Of a DNA stretch of 7,897 nucleotides, positions 1 to 5,585 are shown piece after piece (position 1 is the stretch's first letter; the number at the start of each line of letters is the position of its first letter). The translations under genes were made by a program, and so were the position numbers. Source of the stretch: an uncultured Akkermansia sp. (GTDB lineage: Bacteria; Verrucomicrobiota; Verrucomicrobiia; Verrucomicrobiales; Akkermansiaceae); the NCBI GenBank assembly GCA_904501915.1, contig CAJGCV010000083.1:1-7897 (forward strand). The letters run 5' to 3'. The notes under the pieces are model-generated. The model was not told the origin of the DNA. It saw only the letters and a program-made list of their open reading frames with translations, and did no database searches.

Positions 1-61
1 CAGTTGGTAGAGCAGTAGACTTTTAATCTATTGGTCTCGGGTTCGAGTCCCGATTCGCGTA
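1..61 (+). tRNA. tRNA-Lys (anticodon TTT), 5' end cut off by the window
   Basis: The sequence begins at the last base of the 5' D-stem strand. It then shows the D-loop AGTTGGTA, the D-stem strand GAGC (10-13), the anticodon stem GTAGA/TCTAT (15-19 with 27-31, one G-T pair), and the loop CTTTTAA with anticodon TTT at 22-24. The T-arm is TCGGG-TTCGAGT-CCCGA (37-53), followed by seven acceptor bases (54-60) and discriminator A61. The next bases are CTA, so CCA is not encoded. The acceptor 5' strand and part of the D-stem lie outside the window. The tRNA-Glu follows six bases downstream, so the two are probably co-transcribed. Confidence 0.93.
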
Positions 62-67
62 CTACAT

Positions 68-139
68 GTCCCCATCGTCTAGGGGTTAGGACATATGATT
101 CTCAGTCATAGAACCGCGGTTCGAATCCGCGTGGGGATG
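68..139 (+). tRNA. tRNA-Glu (anticodon CTC)
   Basis: A complete cloverleaf can be folded by eye. The acceptor stem is GTCCCCA (68-74) with TGGGGAT (132-138, one G-T pair at the end). The D-stem is GTC/GAC, and the anticodon stem TATGA/TCATA (94-98 with 106-110) is perfect. The loop is TTCTCAG with anticodon CTC at 101-103, reading GAG. The T-arm is CGCGG-TTCGAAT-CCGCG (115-131) and the discriminator is G139. CCA is not encoded. The sequence resembles bacterial tRNA-Glu in the GTCCCC start and the D-arm. A terminator follows directly. Confidence 0.95.
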
Positions 140-148
140 TAGCAGAAA

Positions 149-177
149 GCCCGGAGTGATTCACTCCGGGTTTTTGC
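149..177 (+). terminator. Rho-independent terminator of the tRNA pair
   Basis: CCCGGAGTGA (150-159) is the exact reverse complement of TCACTCCGGG (161-170). A realistic fold is a 7-8 bp GC-rich stem with a 4-6 nt loop, followed by five T residues (171-175). It lies 10 bases after the tRNA-Glu. The stem is nearly flanked by A residues on the left (146-148), so it may also stop minus-strand transcripts, though more weakly. Confidence 0.9.
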
Positions 178-187
178 TTGCAATTTT

Positions 188-836
188 TCAGTGCGCAGCG
201 GGCGGCTGCGGTTGGATGGAATTGAAAATCTCATCAAGACGTAGCTTTTGCGTTTTGTTGCGCAGGATACCGTACCTTAAATCCGTCAGCATCCAGGACA
301 TTCATCAAGTGGTCGGCGGCTACCTCGAAACAGCAATCCGGATTCAGACTGGCAACTATATCGTGCTTTCATTCAGCTTGTGACAGACTCCGTGTTTGAG
401 GGGCATGCGGCTCTATCCGCGCTTTCAGCATTCAGGACGGCCGCTTCCAGGATGCTGCTCCGTTCGTTGGTATAGGCATTTACGTCAGCCCTGACATTGA
501 TGAGCTGTTGCCAGGTCACCGTGGGAGAGAGCGTGCCTCAGGTCGGTGTAACCGAAATTATCGATTGCATTGATATCAGTCCCTGCCTGGAGGAGCAGGG
601 GGACAATGGGTGTGTGGTTGTCATGTACTGCCTCAATGAGGGCTATGTCGCCATGGAATGTCCGGCTGTTCTCCTTTGCACCTGCTGCCTGCAAGTCCAG
701 CGCGATGTCCGCATTGTCTTCAATAGAGGTGTAGATAAGAGCCGTTCCCTGAATCGAGTATTCTTCCTGCTGATCCGCTTTGCCTGATGCGGTGAATGAG
801 CTCGCTCAGTGATTTCGGACTCGCGGGGGCTGCCTA
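188..836 (-). pseudogene. Ankyrin-repeat protein gene broken by several frameshifts
   Basis: Three minus-strand frames must be joined to read one ankyrin-like protein. From about 833 down to about 745 it reads KSLSELIHRIRQ ... RILDSGN. A frameshift near 741-752 moves into GTALIYTSIEDNADIAL, then ALIEAVHDNHTPIVPLLLQ, AGTDINAIDNFGYTDL and SHGDLATA, with helix pairs and the 'AGTDINA' turn typical of ankyrin repeats. Near 505-520 the frame changes again to QLINVRADVNAYTNERSS and ILEAAVLNAES, stopping at 373-375. Coding-like sequence continues in other frames (DIVASLNPD, ADHLMNVLDADGF, LDEIFNSIQPQ) to a stop at 188-190, so the original gene probably reached there; that 3' part is less certain. An in-frame TAG at 834-836 and the absence of a start codon in the ankyrin frame show that the 5' end is also damaged. 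Its original role cannot be told. Confidence 0.72.
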
Positions 837-962
837 CTGACAAACGAACTGTAGCAAGGCGCTTAATCCGTTAATTATGAGTGTGATTGGGGAATGTGCG
901 AGGGATATGACCGATATCATAGTGGTTGGTGCTGCAGATTCAAGCCCGGATGGTCCCCCCCC

Positions 963-1001
963 AAAAAAAATCCGTTACCCCTGAATGGAGCAACGGATTT
1001 T
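963..1001 (-). terminator. Rho-independent terminator of the PEP-CTERM gene
   Basis: Read on the minus strand, AAAATCCGTT (1001-992) pairs with AACGGATTTT (976-967) across a 15-nt loop. A run of T continues to 963, giving eight T residues, followed by eight G residues (962-955). It lies 26 bases past the stop of the minus-strand PEP-CTERM gene and fits as its terminator. The A-rich left arm means it could also act weakly on plus-strand transcripts. Confidence 0.85.
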
Positions 1002-1026
1002 GTAACTAATCTATGAAAAAGATAAT

Positions 1027-1776
1027 TTACTTACGGCGGCGGCGAGAGGCAAGACCACAGAGAGCCAGCAGAGAAAGTGTAGCCGTGGAGGGCTCGGGGA
1101 TAACTGGAGTACCAGTCACAGAAAGATTGGAAATAGTCCAAATACCGGTAGCATTATTAGCTCCATCACCACAGAACATAATTTTATCGAGGACAAAGTT
1201 CTTACCTAAGTCAATATTTACTGTTGCTGTAGAATCTGCCGAAGTGCTGCTTGCTGTAAGCGTCAAAATGGTATTACCTTCTGCATTTACAGCTGTACTA
1301 CCTGTAAGGGTCGCTGTCGCATTGTAGTTACATGCGGAGGACAACAAGGAGGAGGAATCCATTGTGGTGCCGTTTTCCCATGCCTCATTAAGGTAATAGC
1401 TGCTGGCTGTGACGTTATCAGAAGTGCCGTAGAACAAGGTTCCGTCCGTATAACCCTTCGTACCCAGAGTCAAGGATTTCTCGGTCCCAATAAGCACAAA
1501 CGAGACGCCTCCGCTGACACTGCCGCGGGTAATATCAACTGAGAACCCAAGCGTGCCACCCAAATTTGTCGCAAGGTCGTAGGTGGCAGAAGTTTGAGAC
1601 CAGTTACTGTTGTCCAGGGTGAGCGTTCCGCTAGTAGCATTCTGCGACCATGTAGCTGTTTTACCGGTTCGGACAGTGTGACTCCAACCCTCTTCGGTAA
1701 GCGGGGTCAGCGTCACAGGCTCTGTAGCCATGGCTACACCAGCCAGAGCCATGAGTGCGATAACAGATTTCTTCAT
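1027..1776 (-). CDS. PEP-CTERM sorting-domain secreted protein
   Basis: This is a 249-residue secreted protein. Residues 1-17 (MKKSVIALMALAGVAMA) are a classic signal peptide with an AMA cleavage site. The C terminus has PEPST at 227-231, a hydrophobic stretch (about 232-243) and the basic tail RRRRK (245-249). This tripartite signal is recognised by exosortase-type sorting enzymes, which process the protein for surface display or release. The body (18-224) is rich in Ser, Thr, Asn and Gly with alternating hydrophobic residues, suggesting a beta-sandwich such as a lectin- or LamG-like fold; that fold is an inference, and I see no catalytic motif. The start is set by the signal peptide; there is no clear Shine-Dalgarno site. 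The gene stands alone, with its own terminator and a long non-coding upstream region. Its base composition looks lower in GC than the housekeeping genes to the right. A carbohydrate- or matrix-binding role is possible but unproven. Confidence 0.9.
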   Translation of the reverse strand: MKKSVIALMALAGVAMATEPVTLTPLTEEGWSHTVRTGKTATWSQNATSGTLTLDNSNWSQTSATYDLATNLGGTLGFSVDITRGSVSGGVSFVLIGTEKSLTLGTKGYTDGTLFYGTSDNVTASSYYLNEAWENGTTMDSSSLLSSACNYNATATLTGSTAVNAEGNTILTLTASSTSADSTATVNIDLGKNFVLDKIMFCGDGANNATGIWTISNLSVTGTPVIPEPSTATLSLLALCGLASRRRRK

Positions 1777-1882
1777 AATTGTAAGGTTTGATTGTTAATG
1801 TTTATCAGTAGCTTGTGCAGGGGTGCCCGTTCCCACGCGCGTCGGGATGCTGAGAGACCTGCTCCTAAGCCGCTGGAAGAAA

Positions 1883-1907
1883 TATACAGCATAAAAAATG
1901 CTGTATA
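1883..1907. promoter_or_regulatory. Perfect 10-bp inverted repeat upstream of the PEP-CTERM gene
   Basis: TATACAGCAT (1883-1892) and ATGCTGTATA (1898-1907) are exact reverse complements around a five-base A loop. No T-run follows on either strand, so it does not look like a normal terminator. It lies 107-131 bases upstream of the minus-strand PEP-CTERM start, where an operator or leader hairpin could sit. A near-copy is present at 2029-2047. Function is inferred from position only. Confidence 0.5.
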
Positions 1908-2028
1908 CTGGGATTAGCTATGTTCCTTATTCAGTTATGTGGGATTCAGACCGTCAGACGCGTCTATTCCAGCTGCATTACTGTACGAAATGCGTTATTT
2001 TACTTCAAATTTCGACTTTTGGGCTTGC

Positions 2029-2047
2029 TACAGCATTTTTTAAGCTG
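2029..2047. repeat. Near-copy of the 1883-1907 palindromic element
   Basis: CAGCATTTTTTAAGCTG (2031-2047) differs at a single base from the minus-strand reading of the element at 1887-1903 (CAGCATTTTTTATGCTG). The preceding TA also matches, but the outer arm no longer pairs perfectly. The two copies lie about 140 bases apart in opposite orientation. They could be two sites for one DNA-binding protein or remnants of a small repeat family. Confidence 0.5.
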
Positions 2048-2572
2048 ATACTATGAAGGTTCACGAGTCGCCCAAAGCACTCATGGCTCATTAAATGATT
2101 TTTGCGCCGCTCCCGGCGAGCGGAATTATGCCCCCGCGTAAGCGACGGAATGCTTGGTAACGCACATAATAAACCATAACTGAGCGAAGCGAAGAGGGTG
2201 GCAGAAATCGATGCCTTGTTAAGTAACAATGCAACGGAATTTGCGAATTAGGATTAACGAATTTGGAGTTAGCCGATGATGGCGGGTTTGGGGGGTATGG
2301 AGCAAAACTTACTGCCGGAACAGGCGTACTATTGCCAGTCCCTGTTTCCTGTCTCCGGACTCAAACTTTCGCTTTCTCCGTTCGCCAGAAGAAATCGACA
2401 ATGTGTAATATTTTTTGCTTTGTTATGAGAGTTGTCTGTATTATGGATCCGTCCGGGAAATCTGGTCCAACCCCGACAGAAGAAGGAGAGGGTCGCTTGC
2501 GGCGTGGCAACTCAGGAATTCTTGATGAAGGGGAATTATGGGCGGTGTATCAAACGGGCGCAATGCTGCCGC

Positions 2573-3184
2573 TTAGTGGTTTTCGCCCATGACCCAGCGG
2601 TAGAAGTTGCAGCCGATGAAGTTGCCCGCTACAATGCAGGCATAGAAGGGCAGGATTTTCCAGAGGTGAGATGCCCAGAATTCCAGCGGTACACAGCTGT
2701 AGAAGAACGCATCTGCAATGCAGTGCGGGAAGCCGCACACAATGAAAAGCGGCACGCCGAACAACATCGGCAGGCGGTTCCGCTTGCGCGAAAAGGTGAC
2801 CGCCGTGGTCATGATGAATCCGCAGGGTATGGAGAGCAATAAACCGTTGATAAGCCCTAAATCCAGGCGGCTCTGCAGCAGTGCCTGGGCGGTTTCCTGC
2901 AGGGGCATGGGGCTCAGCCGCGTGAAGAGGGAGAAGGTGGCGCACCCGGTAATGTTGCCGATAAGTACCAGGGCAAGGGGTATAAATTCACGTTTCTGAA
3001 TGAAACCCGCGGTGCCGGTGTACAGAAAAAGGCGGTAGCTGATGACGGCAATAAGCGCAAACGCAAAGATGACGCAGCCCGCCAGATACTGGTCCTGCGC
3101 CTTGAGTGACAAAAAGCCGAAGCCGGCTACGCCGATGCAGATGCCCGCCATGAATGCTGAGCGGATGATGTGAAAAGGACTCAT
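2573..3184 (-). CDS. Formate/nitrite transporter (FNT) family membrane protein, short form
   Basis: This 203-residue protein has six hydrophobic segments (roughly 6-27, 33-55, 67-90, 109-130, 138-164 and 177-198). The stretch IVCGFPHCIADAFFY (148-162) matches the FNT signature around the pore histidine of FocA/NirC (usually GFEHSIANMF), placing that histidine at H154. IPCGFIMTTAV (119-129) resembles the FNT half-helix region, and VAGNFIGCNFYRWV (185-198) the last helix. FNT channels are pentamers that pass formate, nitrite or similar small anions across the inner membrane; the substrate here cannot be told. It is shorter than the usual 250-280 residues, mainly through short loops and ends. 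The frame stays open far upstream, so I chose the ATG at 3184 because the first FNT helix starts there. No strong ribosome site is visible. It is transcribed away from the 165-residue gene at 3323. Confidence 0.8.
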   Translation of the reverse strand: MSPFHIIRSAFMAGICIGVAGFGFLSLKAQDQYLAGCVIFAFALIAVISYRLFLYTGTAGFIQKREFIPLALVLIGNITGCATFSLFTRLSPMPLQETAQALLQSRLDLGLINGLLLSIPCGFIMTTAVTFSRKRNRLPMLFGVPLFIVCGFPHCIADAFFYSCVPLEFWASHLWKILPFYACIVAGNFIGCNFYRWVMGENH

Positions 3185-3217
3185 GTTTTCTGTTATGTTA
3201 GCAGATATTTTGGAAAC

Positions 3218-3235
3218 GCAAAGAAAAATCTTTGC
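3218..3235. promoter_or_regulatory. Inverted repeat in the shared divergent upstream region
   Basis: GCAAAGA (3218-3224) and TCTTTGC (3229-3235) are perfect reverse complements around four A residues. The site lies 34 bases before the start of the minus-strand FNT gene and about 88 bases before the plus-strand gene at 3323, in the only space available for both promoters. It could be an operator or a leader hairpin of the FNT mRNA. I could not assign convincing -35/-10 pairs on either strand. Confidence 0.4.
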
Positions 3236-3322
3236 CAGAAGTGATATTATGTCTAAGCTTGTACTCGACAAACGGGCAGTGATGTGGTTTAGTATTGCCA
3301 CGTTTATCTTTTCCTTACGCAT

Positions 3323-3820
3323 ATGAAGTCCTACACCATTTTCCAGAAGTCTGATGACGCAACGGTTGATGCTTTCCTTGAATGGATGCGCAACCAGGAA
3401 CGCAACGTGTACCGCGCTGCTCTTCGTGAGCTGGGTGCTCTCAAGAAGCTCCGCCCGCAGTACATGCAGCAGAAGCCCGTTGCAGAGCAGTTTGCCTGGA
3501 TTAAGAAGATGCTGGCATGGAAGCCGGCTGAGACCATTGCTGACCACCTGCTGCAGGTGTGGCTTATCCGCAAGCACGAGGGCATGCTGGTGAGCTTCAT
3601 TGAGAAACTGGGTATTGAGCACAATGGCCACGGCGTGGTGGATGTGCTGCCCGAGACGCTTGATGCTGATAAGCTCAAGGAGGCTGTGGACTCCCTGTTT
3701 GCCTCTTATCCCGCCGGTGCTGTGTCTGTATACCTGCACATGTTCCAGAACCAGACCGAGGAAGGCTGGCCTGAACTGCAGGCTATTCTTGATTCCGACG
3801 AACGCGTCACCATCAAGTAA
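3323..3820 (+). CDS. Conserved-looking cytosolic protein of unknown function
   Basis: I do not recognise a family for this 165-residue protein. It has no signal peptide or membrane segment, is rich in charged residues and looks mostly alpha-helical. It has an aromatic/basic first half (for example FLEWMRNQERNVYRAALREL at 18-37) and an acidic end (EEGWPELQAILDSDERVTIK, 146-165). Codon choice is strongly biased: all but one lysine codon are AAG, and CTG and CAG dominate. This supports a real, fairly well-expressed gene. The start is the ATG at 3323; no in-frame start lies close upstream, and there is no Shine-Dalgarno site. It is a single gene ending at a terminator, divergent from the FNT gene and upstream of tadA. 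Nothing in the sequence ties it to its neighbours' functions. Confidence 0.85.
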   Translation: MKSYTIFQKSDDATVDAFLEWMRNQERNVYRAALRELGALKKLRPQYMQQKPVAEQFAWIKKMLAWKPAETIADHLLQVWLIRKHEGMLVSFIEKLGIEHNGHGVVDVLPETLDADKLKEAVDSLFASYPAGAVSVYLHMFQNQTEEGWPELQAILDSDERVTIK

Positions 3821-3841
3821 CTCCCGGATGATTTTCCGCTG

Positions 3842-3886
3842 AAGCGGCCGGCAGGGGCGGATTTCTGCCCGCCGACCGCTTTTTCT
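3842..3886 (+). terminator. Rho-independent terminator between the 165-residue gene and tadA
   Basis: AAGCGG (3842-3847) pairs with CCGCTT (3876-3881). Inside, after a mismatch, CGGC pairs with GCCG (3849-3852 with 3871-3874), and then GGG with CCC past a bulged A. The hairpin runs into TTTTTCTTT (3880-3888). It lies 22 bases after the stop at 3820 and ends only about 12 bases before the tadA start. Confidence 0.8.
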
Positions 3887-3899
3887 TTCCTGAACCCAC

Positions 3900-4412
3900 A
3901 TGACCGAGGACGAACAATTCATGCTGCTGGCCATGCGCGAGGCCGAAAAGGCCCGCGAGGTGGGCGAGGTGCCTTGTGGTTGTGTTGTGGTCAGGGACGG
4001 GCGCGTGATTGCCCGCGGCTGGAACCAGGTGGAAACACTGAAGGATGCCACAGCCCATGCCGAAATGCTTGCCCTGACTGCGGCTGAAGCCGCCGTGGGC
4101 GATTGGCGGCTGGAGGGCTGCACCGTGTATGTGACCAAGGAACCGTGCCCCATGTGTGCCGGGGCGTTGGTGCATTGCCGTCCGGACCGTGTGGTGTTCG
4201 GTATCCCCGACCCCAAGGGCGGCGCCTGCGGCGGCTGGATTAACCTGCTGGATTCCAATCCTCCGCTTAACCACAAATGTGCAGTGCAGGGCGGGGTGCT
4301 CGGAGATGCCTGCCTGGAGCAATTTCAATCATTTTTCCGCGCGGCGCGCGCTGCCGCCAAGGAACGCAAGCGCCGCGAACGAGAGGAGGCTTCCCATGAT
4401 TCCGCAGATTGA
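3900..4412 (+). CDS. tadA: tRNA-specific adenosine(34) deaminase
   Basis: TadA converts adenosine to inosine at the wobble position of tRNA-Arg(ACG), allowing one tRNA to read CGU, CGC and CGA. The protein has 170 residues, close to the 167 of E. coli TadA. The zinc-deaminase motifs are intact: HAEM with H53 (zinc ligand) and E55 (proton shuttle), and EPCPMC with ligands C83 and C86. The substrate-binding stretch FGIPDPKGGACGG (100-112), the NHK segment (about 127) and a C-terminal FFR helix (140-142) also fit. The N-terminal VPCGCVVV replaces the more usual VPVGAVLV. The end is a basic helix (KERKRREREE). The start at 3900 gives the normal family length, but the 14-base leader after the upstream terminator contains no ribosome site. 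The 3' end overlaps ybeY by 17 bases, so the two are translated as a unit. Confidence 0.95.
   Translation: MTEDEQFMLLAMREAEKAREVGEVPCGCVVVRDGRVIARGWNQVETLKDATAHAEMLALTAAEAAVGDWRLEGCTVYVTKEPCPMCAGALVHCRPDRVVFGIPDPKGGACGGWINLLDSNPPLNHKCAVQGGVLGDACLEQFQSFFRAARAAAKERKRREREEASHDSAD
4384..4389 (+). promoter_or_regulatory. Strong Shine-Dalgarno site of ybeY inside tadA
   Basis: AGGAGG ends six bases before the ATG at 4396. It is the only textbook ribosome-binding site I see in this window, and it decides the ybeY start over the earlier in-frame ATG at 4156. It lies inside the last codons of tadA, consistent with coupled translation. Confidence 0.85.
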
Positions 4413-4839
4413 GGTATATGTAAACGTGGAGAATGAATGGGTGACGGAGACGCTGGCTGAGCGTTTCCGGGATGCCCTGCAGCTCATGTTGCCCGATTTG
4501 CTTGCTACCCCCCAGGGGCCGGACCATGTGCTCAGTACTCTGGATACGGTAGAAATTTCCATTGTGGATGACCCCACTATAGCTGAGGTTCATGCTGAGT
4601 TTCTGGATGACCCCACTGCAACAGATGCCATTACCTTTCCCTATGGTGAAGTGCTCGTCAGTTGCGATACTGCCGCTTCGTATGCTGCGGCTCACGGCAT
4701 AGAGAGAGAGGAAGAACTCTTCCGCTATATGGTGCACGGTCTCACCCATCTGCACGGTTACCTGGATTACGAACCGGCGGACCGCGAAGCGCTCTTTGCC
4801 GTGCAGGAGCCGTTCGTCAAACGCTTTTTCCCGGGGTAA
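4396..4839 (+). CDS. ybeY: Endoribonuclease / rRNA maturation factor YbeY
   Basis: YbeY is a single-domain metal protein needed for 16S rRNA 3'-end maturation and ribosome quality control. This copy has 147 residues, near the usual 150-160. The metal motif reads HGLTHLHGYLD (114-124), against the classical HGxLHLxGYDH. H114 and H118 are kept, while the third histidine is aspartate (D124) and the preceding D is L. The upstream conserved block is TDAITFPYGEVLVS (76-89), corresponding to TDVLSFP...LGDI; the usual YR before it is FL (69-70). From memory, Bacteroidota YbeY proteins also have ITF and a GYKD ending, so this looks like an established variant rather than damage. The start follows a strong ribosome site and overlaps the tadA end by 17 bases. 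No terminator with a T-run follows. Confidence 0.92.
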   Translation: MIPQIEVYVNVENEWVTETLAERFRDALQLMLPDLLATPQGPDHVLSTLDTVEISIVDDPTIAEVHAEFLDDPTATDAITFPYGEVLVSCDTAASYAAAHGIEREEELFRYMVHGLTHLHGYLDYEPADREALFAVQEPFVKRFFPG

Positions 4840-4855
4840 TGACCTCATGAAAAGT

Positions 4856-4894
4856 GTGCGAACCTGCTCGCACGTGAAATTGTCCTGTCGGACA
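4856..4894. other. Two adjacent short hairpins after ybeY
   Basis: GTGCGA/TCGCAC (4856-4861 with 4868-4873, 6-nt loop) is followed seven bases later by TGTCC/GGACA (4881-4885 with 4890-4894). Neither has a T-run, so they are not standard terminators. They may stabilise the tadA-ybeY mRNA end or mark a regulatory site for the next gene. The evidence is base pairing only. Confidence 0.35.
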
Positions 4895-4971
4895 GTGAAA
4901 CTCCCGCCTGCGCTGCCCGGGCATTTTAACGTGTTTTCTATGCGGAGAGAGGTGGAGAACGCGCAGAAAGG

Positions 4972-5000
4972 TTGACAGTACAGGCGAAAAGTGGCAAGAT
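4972..5000 (+). promoter_or_regulatory. Sigma-70-type promoter of the thioredoxin-like gene
   Basis: A perfect -35 box TTGACA (4972-4977) is followed after exactly 17 bases by CAAGAT (4995-5000), a weak -10 match (3 of 6). The expected transcription start falls at about 5006-5008, almost on the ATG at 5008, so the mRNA may be nearly leaderless. The promoter probably serves both the thioredoxin-like gene and trpS. Confidence 0.6.
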
Positions 5001-5007
5001 AGGGGGC

Positions 5008-5556
5008 ATGAAACGGATTGCACGCCTGGTAGCCCTGCTGCTGATTTCTCAGCTCTGTGTGAGTTGCGGGGAATCAGACCAGGAGAAGCGTGAGCGGGCC
5101 TCGCAATTCACCACGCCGACAAAGCCAGCGCCGAATCCGCAGCGGGAATCGCTGCAGGCGCTGGTGCGCACAGATAAGCAGGTGCCTGCCACTCTGAATG
5201 GCACGCCGCGGTTTAAATTGTACAGCGTGTATGAGGGGGAGGATATGCGGCAGGTGACCGAAGTGTCCGGACGCACGTTACTGCTGTGTTTCACCGCCCC
5301 CTGGTGCCGGCACAGCAACTCCATGCGCAAGTCTCTGCAGCAGCTTGCTGAAATGGAAAAAGGCGGAGTGCAGGTGGTGGAGATAGATGCAGATGCATAC
5401 CCGACCCTGGCGAATGAATACAACCTGACTAAAGTGCCTACCACCATATTCTACACGGAAGGTGTGAAGCTGCGCAGCATCGAAGGAGCTTATACCGCCG
5501 AAAGTCTGCAGCGGTATCTGCATTCCATGCTCACCCAGAGTGATTCCGAACCCTGA
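5008..5556 (+). CDS. Thioredoxin-like lipoprotein with a single active-site cysteine
   Basis: This 182-residue protein begins with a lipoprotein-type signal (MKRIARLVALLLISQLCVSC). Lipidation is predicted at C20, although the -3 position is Cys rather than the usual Leu. A polar linker (21-65) leads to a thioredoxin fold (about 70-175). The strand and active-site region are LLLCFTAPWCRHS (91-103), the VVEIDAD strand lies at 123-129, and VPTTIFY has the cis-proline at 144. The usual WCGPC is WCRHS: C100 is present but the second cysteine is S103. It therefore cannot act as an ordinary dithiol reductase and may instead bind substrates, work as a monothiol factor, or be structural. The protein should face the periplasm from a membrane anchor. 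The start at 5008 is chosen for the signal peptide; the GGGGG before it is too close for a normal ribosome site. It shares an operon with trpS, 29 bases downstream. Confidence 0.85.
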   Translation: MKRIARLVALLLISQLCVSCGESDQEKRERASQFTTPTKPAPNPQRESLQALVRTDKQVPATLNGTPRFKLYSVYEGEDMRQVTEVSGRTLLLCFTAPWCRHSNSMRKSLQQLAEMEKGGVQVVEIDADAYPTLANEYNLTKVPTTIFYTEGVKLRSIEGAYTAESLQRYLHSMLTQSDSEP

Positions 5557-5585
5557 TTTTCAAAATACAACATACACACACATAT

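Larger units (their letters stand above)
1777..2572. other. Long gene-free intergenic region
   Basis: No reading frame here has the character of a gene. Apart from the two palindromes annotated separately, it holds a GC-rich hairpin CCGCTC/GAGCGG (about 2107-2123), a 10-bp palindrome AGACGCGTCT (1956-1965) and a dyad TTGTTA-AG-TAACAA (2216-2229). The stretch 2230-2572, behind the minus-strand transporter gene, shows no convincing terminator. A 43-codon plus-strand frame beginning at the ATG near 2298 has no ribosome site or recognisable motif. The region may be decayed sequence. Confidence 0.5.

Noticed and set aside
497..787. 96-codon plus-strand frame
   Set aside because: It is antisense to the ankyrin remnant, which carries the recognisable repeat pattern.
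2005..2229. 74-codon minus-strand frame
   Set aside because: It has no ribosome site and unusual composition, and it crosses the palindrome copy and the GC hairpin; no protein feature supports it.
2573..4276. A 567-codon open frame on the minus strand spanning the FNT gene and beyond
   Set aside because: Only the last 203 codons (from 3184) look like a protein. The rest is antisense to the 165-residue gene and to tadA, which have clear coding character on the plus strand.
4156..4395. Longer ybeY start at the ATG at 4156
   Set aside because: The extra 80 residues are a shadow frame of tadA; the strong AGGAGG site and family length favour 4396.
4847..4975. 42-codon plus-strand frame beginning 7 bases after ybeY
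   Set aside because: It has no ribosome site, covers two hairpins and ends inside the -35 box of the next promoter; the peptide is unremarkable.
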